Source: Paraburkholderia rhizosphaerae (lineage in GTDB: Bacteria > Pseudomonadota > Gammaproteobacteria > Burkholderiales > Burkholderiaceae). From it: a DNA stretch of 64,000 nt. The notes under the pieces are model-generated. The model did not search any database, was not told the DNA's origin, and was given only the letters and a program-made list of their open reading frames with translations. Of the stretch, positions 58,942-64,000 are shown in pieces. The stretch is from assembly GCF_004366595.1 (NCBI RefSeq), contig NZ_SORE01000012.1, positions 62,001-126,000 of the forward strand. Reading direction: 5' to 3'. Every line of letters begins with the position of its first letter. The stretch's first letter is position 1. The position numbers were made by a program, and so were the translations under genes.

Positions 58942-60033
58942 CTAGGCGTTTCGGATCGCGATCCGCACTTCAGCCAGCAGCGTCCCCAGCTCGAACGGCA
59001 TGCCGAATGCACCCAGCGTGAAGGCCGCAAGCGTCCAGTCCTCAAGATGCTCTGACGCCTGCAGCCCGGCTACGCGTCGCACCAATGCCAACGCTTCGAG
59101 TCCTGCACACGACGAGCCGAACTCGAACCCATCGCGACACACATCCAGAATCGCTGTCTGCTGATCGCTAGAAAATTCGTTCACCAGCTCCGCGACCGGA
59201 GGACACTCCTCATGCCGCAGGTTCTCCGCCAGTTCCCACAGCGCAATCCGACCGTCAAACCCGCGCTTCCCTGTGGACGGGGGCGAGACTTCGCCCTGCA
59301 CAGCAGCGCTATCCTCCTGGGGCACTGATGACGACGGCACCTTGCGCGCTGCAGGTTTTTTAAGCTCAGCGAGAACCGCTCTCGCTTCTTTTCGACCGGC
59401 ATTTCCTTGCCGGATATTCATATCCAGCACTGCTGCATGCGACTGGTTCAACTCGCCCACTTTCGCCACGCACTGCAGCAGCTCCACGTCCTCAGTTATG
59501 CCGTCTTCAAGCAGCTTCTTCGCGCGCCAGTCAAAATCGTCGTAAGTCAGCGCGAGCCGCTTCGAGACCCACGCACTCGACTTCTTCACGCGATCCGCAA
59601 CGCGGTCGACCTTCTTGAGCCGGTCATACAGACGGCGAATCGCACGCGCCTCATCCTGCAAGCTCAGTTCTTCGCGCTGAATGTTCTCCGCGAGCTGCAT
59701 GTCTTCCGCAGCTTCTTCGGTTACTTCTCCGACCAGCGCAGGGACTGCTGTTAGCCCTGCGATACGTGCAGCACGAATCCGCCGTTCACCTGCGATAAAC
59801 CGGTACCGCCCATCAACTGGAGTGCGCAGCAGCACGGGCTGCAATATCCCGCGCACTTTCACATCAGCCGCCAACTCAGCAAGCGACTGTTCATCGAATA
59901 CCGTGCGGACCTGCTCCGGCATGTCGATCACGTCCAGCGCCACGAACTGCAACGCCGGTCCATCCGACGCCGGAAACACATCGCCGTTTAGCGGTGCTAC
60001 CGCCGCTTTTCTTGTTTTTGCCGCCATCACCAT
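58942..60033 (-). CDS. ParB-like DNA-binding protein in the phage early region
   Basis: About 363 residues. The N-terminal ParB/Spo0J nuclease-like domain is clear: MPEQVRTVFDEQSLAELAAD, VRGILQPVLLRTPVDGRYRF and IAGERRIRAARIAGLTAVPA with the GERR box (about residue 81), then AAEDMQLAENIQREELSLQD. A helix-turn-helix region follows (DRVADRVKKSSAWVSKRLAL). The C-terminal 130 residues are unlike chromosomal ParB. No ParA is present. It lies between the ssDNA-binding protein and the coat module, so it may act as a regulator or in episome maintenance. Starts at 60033 or neighbouring Mets are possible. Confidence 0.8.
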   Translation of the reverse strand: MVMAAKTRKAAVAPLNGDVFPASDGPALQFVALDVIDMPEQVRTVFDEQSLAELAADVKVRGILQPVLLRTPVDGRYRFIAGERRIRAARIAGLTAVPALVGEVTEEAAEDMQLAENIQREELSLQDEARAIRRLYDRLKKVDRVADRVKKSSAWVSKRLALTYDDFDWRAKKLLEDGITEDVELLQCVAKVGELNQSHAAVLDMNIRQGNAGRKEARAVLAELKKPAARKVPSSSVPQEDSAAVQGEVSPPSTGKRGFDGRIALWELAENLRHEECPPVAELVNEFSSDQQTAILDVCRDGFEFGSSCAGLEALALVRRVAGLQASEHLEDWTLAAFTLGAFGMPFELGTLLAEVRIAIRNA

Positions 60034-60095
60034 CCCCGCCTTTCGCATGCGAAAAAAAGCGGACCGCAAACCTCACGGCCCGCACCGAGGCAACC

Positions 60096-60401
60096 TTATG
60101 CCGTGACGGCCTCTGACTTGGGCCGCGCTGCAGGACGCCCCCACGGCTGCAGCGAAGTGATACGCGGTTCGAGCTTGCCTTCCATCGACTGGAAAAACGC
60201 GAAGTTCGCGAGGTAGTCCCCTGGCTCCGTATCCTTGAGCGCATCAGGCAGGTTGATCGTGCCGACGAGCAGCTGCGGTTTGCCGTCCACGTCCTGTTCC
60301 AGCACGCATTGCGCGGAAAAAATCGACCAGGCGTTGCCGGTCTTCTTCGCGATGCCAGAACGATTGATGACCTGCAACACCTTCAGCTTTTGCGTGTTCA
60401 T
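60096..60401 (-). CDS. Phage ssDNA-binding protein (gpV-like, DUF1293-like)
   Basis: 101-residue product from ATG 60401 with AAAGGGG upstream. LKVLQVINRSGIAKKTGNAW and AQCVLEQDVDGKPQLLVGTI, then NLPDALKDTEPGDYLANFAF, are like DUF1293 proteins that occupy the gpV place in inoviruses and coat single-stranded progeny DNA. The call rests on position and resemblance; it lies between the small early genes and the ParB-like gene. Confidence 0.7.
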   Translation of the reverse strand: MNTQKLKVLQVINRSGIAKKTGNAWSIFSAQCVLEQDVDGKPQLLVGTINLPDALKDTEPGDYLANFAFFQSMEGKLEPRITSLQPWGRPAARPKSEAVTA

Positions 60402-60489
60402 ATAAACCCCTTTCAGGTTAGGACTACTATTCACAATGGATAAAGCCTTTTCAGGCGATTAACACTCTCACGTACTCGACGCGAGACGC

Positions 60490-60690
60490 TTAACGCGCTA
60501 CTGCGCGTAAATCACTACAGGCACCGCAACCACCTGCGCGATCGACACCACACCACACACACAGATCAGCCACGCCCTCAACATCAGGACGCGATCGCAC
60601 ATCAACCGGCAGCGGACGAACAGGACCGAAGCAGCGCGGAATGAAATCCGCCAACAGTTCACCACCCGATCGCACGCGGAGCGGTTTCAC
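60490..60690 (-). CDS. Possible 66-residue Cys-rich phage protein
   Basis: GTG 60690 begins two bases after the preceding stop. The product has a C-terminal LCVWCGVDRAGGCGACSD with two CxxC pairs, which could hold one zinc. No clear ribosome site, and composition is Arg-rich, so it may not be real; coupled translation with the upstream gene is the main support. Confidence 0.4.
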   Translation of the reverse strand: MKPLRVRSGGELLADFIPRCFGPVRPLPVDVRSRPDVEGVADLCVWCGVDRAGGCGACSDLRAVAR

Positions 60691-60692
60691 AG

Positions 60693-61007
60693 CTAGTGAC
60701 GAAATGGATTTGCTGCTGCGCCGACTTCGACTGGCACCAGCGTAAGGAAATTGGGTTGGCGACCCTGCCGGTAGAGTTCGGCACGGGCCTTGTCACGCGC
60801 ACGATCGCTGTCGCGAGCGCTGCGGACTTCAATGGTCGCGACACGCGTATGCGCGTGCTGCGTATAGGCATAAACACGAAATGCAGGCACAACTACCCCC
60901 CGTTCGTCGGCTACATCACTTTCGCTTGCGAAACCCGGACGTCTGCCAGGTTTACCTTTTGCCGAATGCTGATAGACTCTCACCAACACGAAACCGGCAG
61001 AAATCAC
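60693..61007 (-). CDS. Phage early protein, unknown function
   Basis: Up to 104 residues, divergent from the HTH gene. The middle is a basic helix-rich part (VATIEVRSARDSDRARDKAR) between beta-like segments (VVVPAFRVYAYTQ; PNFLTLVPVEVG). The first start, GTG 61007, lies at the edge of the palindromic operator; internal GTG codons are alternatives. No family recognised. Confidence 0.55.
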   Translation of the reverse strand: MISAGFVLVRVYQHSAKGKPGRRPGFASESDVADERGVVVPAFRVYAYTQHAHTRVATIEVRSARDSDRARDKARAELYRQGRQPNFLTLVPVEVGAAANPFRH

Positions 61008-61050
61008 GGAATACCGTGATTCGCCGTAACAATCTCACACATTTCCGTGA
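61003..61050. promoter_or_regulatory. Palindromic operator region between divergent phage genes
   Basis: ATCACGG-AATA-CCGTGAT (61003-61020) is a perfect 7-bp inverted repeat. Related half-sites CCGTAAC (61024) and CCGTGAG (61045) follow. It lies just upstream of the HTH gene and at the start of the divergent early gene, the expected place for a lysogeny switch. Confidence 0.65.
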
Positions 61051-61072
61051 GTGTCAACAGGAGTGGTAAAGA

Positions 61073-61489
61073 ATGGACCTTCCAGCATTGCTAGACGCTG
61101 CGAAACGCGGAAAGGGATCACTAAAGGAAATCGCGACCGAATTAGGGATACACCCCAATCGGCTAAGCGACTGGCGAGCCGGCCGACTGAAACCCAACGC
61201 CAGCGAAGTAGCGTACCTCGCCGAATGCGCCAACCTGCCGATTCTCGAAACAGTCGCCGACATCGAATCGCAGCTGGACAGCCAACACGCAAGCATTTGG
61301 AAAAAGGCGCTAGGAACTCTCCGTGCAGCTGGAGTAGCCGCGACTCTTGTGCTCGGAATCGCGATGGCTTCGATGCTCTCGCCCAAGCAAGCCACAGCTG
61401 CTGAGCACGATGGCATGCTGCCTTCACACGGCAGGGGTCACTGGTTCGATCCCAGTACTACCCACCAGAATTCGCGGAACATCGCGTGA
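61073..61489 (+). CDS. HTH regulator with membrane-like segment; C-terminus encoded by attR
   Basis: 138 residues in the lysogen. The N-terminus is a Cro/XRE-like HTH (LKEIATELGIHPNRLSDWRA), then a helical part (EVAYLAECANLPILETVADI), a hydrophobic stretch (AAGVAATLVLGIAMASML) and a tail. AGGAGTGG precedes ATG 61073. It is the only phage gene on the plus strand and divergent from the early genes, so it is the candidate repressor. From residue about 116 the codons lie in the attachment core and the last eight come from host DNA. In the phage circle the frame would instead run 24 codons past the core's CAG and stop at 50443-50445. Resembles DUF3693-type phage proteins. Confidence 0.8.
   Translation: MDLPALLDAAKRGKGSLKEIATELGIHPNRLSDWRAGRLKPNASEVAYLAECANLPILETVADIESQLDSQHASIWKKALGTLRAAGVAATLVLGIAMASMLSPKQATAAEHDGMLPSHGRGHWFDPSTTHQNSRNIA
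61418..61469 (+). repeat. attR: duplicated 3' end of tRNA-Val
   Basis: 52 bases identical to 50320-50371. It carries the tRNA 3' half without a 5' half, so it makes no tRNA here; it is translated as part of the HTH gene. Confidence 0.95.
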
Positions 61490-61529
61490 AAAAGGCCCTC
61501 AGGCAATTGCCGAGGGCCTTTTTGTTTTT
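61490..61529. terminator. Original tRNA-Val terminator, now after attR
   Basis: GGCCCTC/GAGGGCC (61494-61500, 61512-61518) with inner GGCAATTGCC pairing, then T5GT5. On the reverse strand it also has a T-run and can end the SDR gene transcript. In the uninterrupted chromosome it would lie just past tRNA-Val. Confidence 0.85.
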
Positions 61530-61571
61530 GGTCGTTTTACTTCCGCATTTATCTTCGCTTCTATCTCCGAT

Positions 61572-62420
61572 TCACCGCCCAAAGTCCGTCGACTTCGTCA
61601 CCTTCTCCCAAGCCTTGATCTGCGCGTCGACATCCGCGAGCGTATCGCGCACGAAGCCGAACGCATCGCTACCTAGCAGCAGATGGCACGGCGGATTCGG
61701 CGTATCCACCAGCGTGAGGATCGCCTGCGCGGCCTTCACCGGATCGCCCGGCTGATGACCATCGCGCCTCAAACGTCCCGCGCGCAACGGTTCGAACATC
61801 TCGTCATAATCGGCAATCGTGCGCTGCGCGCGCACCATCGATTCGCCGGCCCAGCGCGTGCGAAAGCTACCGGGCGCAATCGCCGTCACGTGAATACCGA
61901 AAGGCCTCAGTTCCTTGCACAGCGTCTCGCTGATCCCTTCGATCGCGAATTTGCTCGCATGGTAATAACCAAGCCCCGGAAATGTGACGATGCCGCACAT
62001 CGACGTGATATTGACGATATGTCCCGCGCGCCGCGCACGCATCGTCGGCAGCACGGCCTGCACCATCGCGACCACAGCGACCACGTGCACATCGAATTGC
62101 TTGCGCAGTTCCTCGATCGGCGATTCCTCGATCGTCCCTTCATAGCCATAGCCGGCATTGTTGACGAGCACGTCGATCGGACCGACGTTGTTCTCGACCT
62201 CTTCGATCAGCGGCGCAATCGCCTGCGTATCGGTCACGTCGAGCAAGCGGCCGAACGAGCGGCCGGGCGCCAGTTCGTCGAACTGCGCACGCTGGTCCTG
62301 CTGGCGCAGCGTGCCGACGACGCGATGCCCCGCGGCCAGCGCCGCTTCCGCGAGCGCGCGTCCGAAGCCGGAACTGACGCCGGTAATAAAGAATGTTCTC
62401 GAGGTATTCGTTCGAATCAT
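61572..62420 (-). CDS. Short-chain dehydrogenase/reductase
   Basis: 282-residue classical SDR. Cofactor loop FITGVSSGFGRALAEAAL (about residues 11-28), NNAGYGYEGTIEE (NNAG), ITSMCGIVTFPGLG with catalytic Ser, and YYHASKFAIEGISETL with Tyr-x3-Lys (about 154-158). GTLRQQDQRA after beta2 suggests NADP preference. ATG 62420 has AGGGA upstream; the frame extends to 62453. Substrate unknown. It is the first host gene beyond the prophage. Confidence 0.9.
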   Translation of the reverse strand: MIRTNTSRTFFITGVSSGFGRALAEAALAAGHRVVGTLRQQDQRAQFDELAPGRSFGRLLDVTDTQAIAPLIEEVENNVGPIDVLVNNAGYGYEGTIEESPIEELRKQFDVHVVAVVAMVQAVLPTMRARRAGHIVNITSMCGIVTFPGLGYYHASKFAIEGISETLCKELRPFGIHVTAIAPGSFRTRWAGESMVRAQRTIADYDEMFEPLRAGRLRRDGHQPGDPVKAAQAILTLVDTPNPPCHLLLGSDAFGFVRDTLADVDAQIKAWEKVTKSTDFGR

Positions 62421-62778
62421 GATGTCGAGGTCCCTTGACGTGTCGGCACGCACCCGAATCAGTCAGGCGCGCTTCATCACAGCGTTCGGTTGACGACGCC
62501 GTGCACAGGGTCGATCGTGCCGGTTCGCCCGTCAGTCGCCTTGTGGTTGCGCACGACACGTTTCAGAAACGCCCGGCTGCGCCGTGCAAACACGCCAAAG
62601 CGTGCATAGCGCATCGCCGATACGCATCGTCATCCGTGATCACTCGAGGCTAACAAATGGATCGGCATACCGATTCGCCTGGGCTACGTCGAATCGCCGT
62701 CGCTTGCAAAGAAGGGAGCCGCCGTCTCTGCAACGACGCTTCGCGCGATCGCGTACCGAACGAATGACACAGGCAGCC
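62421..62778. other. Intergenic region, no gene recognised
   Basis: About 360 bases between the SDR start and the end of the acylase gene. No ORF with supporting signals, repeat or terminator seen; the SDR promoter is presumably here. Confidence 0.35.
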
Positions 62779-64000
62779 CTACTGAGCGCCGCCCGCGACA
62801 AGCGTCAACGTATGCTCGGCCGCGCCCGGCAGAAACGGCGCAACATCGCCGTGCACCCACGTTTCATGACCCGCGATGAAATACGGCGACATCGGATTGC
62901 CCGACTGCCCGCCCGGCATCTCGAAGATGCCATCCTGCTCACGCCCCGGCGACACCGCGAAGCGCTCGGATGCGCCGAACGTTGGCGACTGCACGCGCGG
63001 CATGTTGATATCGCCCGGCAGCGGATCGCGCGGCGTACTCAGCCAGCCACGCACCCATGGCAGCCATGCAGGCACAATCCGCGCGAACGGATGCGCGATC
63101 GCCGAGCGATTGCGATCGCCCCAGCGTGCGTCCTCAAGCTTGGTGCCCTTCGGCAACTGTGCGATCGAGTGGTCGATCCGTTCGAGCATAAACGCGCGCC
63201 AGTCCGCGAATCCGTCGGGTATCCACGCATGATCGTCGGCAAGCGTCTCCATCGTCGCTTCATAGCGCGAGTTGGCCGCGCGATAGCCGAGTTCGGGCGC
63301 CGTCGCGGCCATCTGCTTGTCGAGCGCGCCGAACCACGCGTCGTACAGCGAGTAGTAAAACGCACGCACCAACCGGTAACCGACCGCCCCCGCATCCGCG
63401 CGCCCATCCCAGGTTTCGACGAGGTGCCGAAACTCCGCACGCTCCGGATGGCCGGTGAGCGCGCGCGCATCGAGCGCGTCGAGCGCGACCCGTCGCCAGT
63501 GTTCAATCCAGAACGCGCGATCGTCGGTCTGCACCGACAGCATGTCGCGTTCGCTCGCATGTGGCAGCGCGAGCAGATCGTCGCGGATTTGCGTCGCGCG
63601 CGCGCCGAGATCGGTGCCGGAGTCGCCGACGCGCGCTGCTTCGTCCAACGGCAGAATCCGGTTGTTCGCGGTCCAGATGCGACCAGCCGATGGATCGACG
63701 CGTACCGGATACTCGCCCGGCGTCAGAAACCCTTGCCAACCCGCGTAGGTGTCGGAGCTGAACGGCAGGCTCGCGGGCGTCGCCGCATCCGGACTGGTGT
63801 CGGCAAGACGCGGCAGCGGACCGGCCAGCGTCCAGCCGATATGCCCTTGCGAATCCGCGACCGTAAAGTTTTGCGTCGGCACACCGAAAGTCTGTGCGGC
63901 ATGCAGCGCGTCGGCGACGTTCGTCGTGTCTTCCAGACGCACGAGATTCAGATTGACCGCCTCCGGCGCTTGCGCAACCCAACGCAGCGCGTACGCGTGC
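62779..64000 (-). CDS. Penicillin acylase-family amidase, C-terminal part (cut by window edge)
   Basis: The reverse frame is open to the window end, so the start lies outside; about 406 residues are seen. LNLVRLEDTTNVADALHAAQ, TFGVPTQNFTVADSQGHIGW, and IWTANNRILPLDEAARVGDS match the beta subunit of Ntn-hydrolase acylases (penicillin G acylase/acyl-homoserine-lactone acylase superfamily), and the end has GDINMPRVQSPTFGASERFA, GGQSGNPMSPYF. Such enzymes cleave amides in the periplasm. The N-terminal catalytic Ser is outside the window and substrate is unknown. Confidence 0.85.
   Translation of the reverse strand, partial: HAYALRWVAQAPEAVNLNLVRLEDTTNVADALHAAQTFGVPTQNFTVADSQGHIGWTLAGPLPRLADTSPDAATPASLPFSSDTYAGWQGFLTPGEYPVRVDPSAGRIWTANNRILPLDEAARVGDSGTDLGARATQIRDDLLALPHASERDMLSVQTDDRAFWIEHWRRVALDALDARALTGHPERAEFRHLVETWDGRADAGAVGYRLVRAFYYSLYDAWFGALDKQMAATAPELGYRAANSRYEATMETLADDHAWIPDGFADWRAFMLERIDHSIAQLPKGTKLEDARWGDRNRSAIAHPFARIVPAWLPWVRGWLSTPRDPLPGDINMPRVQSPTFGASERFAVSPGREQDGIFEMPGGQSGNPMSPYFIAGHETWVHGDVAPFLPGAAEHTLTLVAGGAQ

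Larger units (their letters stand above)
50320..61469 (-). mobile_element. Inovirus (filamentous phage) prophage in tRNA-Val
   Basis: Bounded by a perfect 52-bp repeat (attL 50320-50371, attR 61418-61469); the excised circle would be 11,098 bp. Nearly all genes lie on the reverse strand. Circular order in transcription direction: rep (HUH), integrase, cargo, att, divergent HTH, two small genes, ssDNA-binding protein, ParB-like, 59-aa membrane protein, pVIII, terminator, 87-aa protein, 24-aa peptide, pIII-like, 42-aa peptide, DUF2523 (pVI-like), Zot/pI, secretin/pIV, non-coding region, back to rep. This is the Ff order, with the non-coding region between the pIV and pII equivalents. No gene is visibly broken, so it may be active. 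Confidence 0.93.

Overview
The window is a high-GC chromosomal segment of a beta-proteobacterium, most likely Burkholderia or Paraburkholderia. The assignment rests on gene content and order: sixA-olsB-ppx/ppk-phoR-phoB-phoU-pstBACS-glmM-folP-ftsH-rlmE/yhbY-DUF4149-greA-carB-carA, then mltD-gloB-methyltransferase-rnhA-dnaQ. Dense antisense open frames across every real gene are the usual by-product of GC-rich third codon positions and are left out.

Layout. 1-9.2 kb: the start of a gamma-glutamyltransferase gene (cut by the window edge), glnS, a GltI-type binding protein, a NUDIX hydrolase, small exported proteins, a LysR regulator with a divergent alpha/beta hydrolase, and a hydroxypyruvate isomerase-like gene. 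9.2-18.3 kb: tRNA-Arg, uppP, a 28-residue membrane peptide, galM, an NlpD-like lipoprotein, a possible small RNA, DUF2288, a MATE exporter, several tiny membrane proteins or lipoproteins, tRNA-Pro and one orphan gene. 18.6-31.3 kb: a phosphate-starvation block (sixA, olsB, ppx, ppk, phoRB, phoU, pstBACS) with Pho-box-like repeats before olsB, ppk and pstS. 31.6-43.4 kb: housekeeping genes for cell-wall precursor, folate, protease, RNA methylation, transcription factor and carbamoyl phosphate. 43.9-50.4 kb: an MFS transporter, then mltD, gloB, a methyltransferase, rnhA, dnaQ and tRNA-Val.

50.3-61.5 kb is the accessory highlight: a complete-looking filamentous phage (inovirus) prophage of about 11.1 kb integrated into tRNA-Val(CAC), bounded by a perfect 52-bp direct repeat of the tRNA 3' end. 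It carries a tyrosine integrase, an HUH rolling-circle replicase, its own secretin, Zot/pI, a DUF2523 (pVI-like) protein, a pIII-like adhesin with a GTGG-repeat linker, a pVIII coat protein followed by a terminator, an ssDNA-binding protein, a ParB-like protein, an exported cargo protein of unknown function and a divergent HTH regulator. The attachment core is read as the C-terminal coding sequence of the HTH gene, so integration should change its tail and exchange its terminator with that of the tRNA.

After the prophage, host DNA resumes with the displaced tRNA terminator, an SDR oxidoreductase and the 3' part of a penicillin-acylase-family gene cut by the window edge. All functional calls come from reading motifs and gene order; no database search was run.
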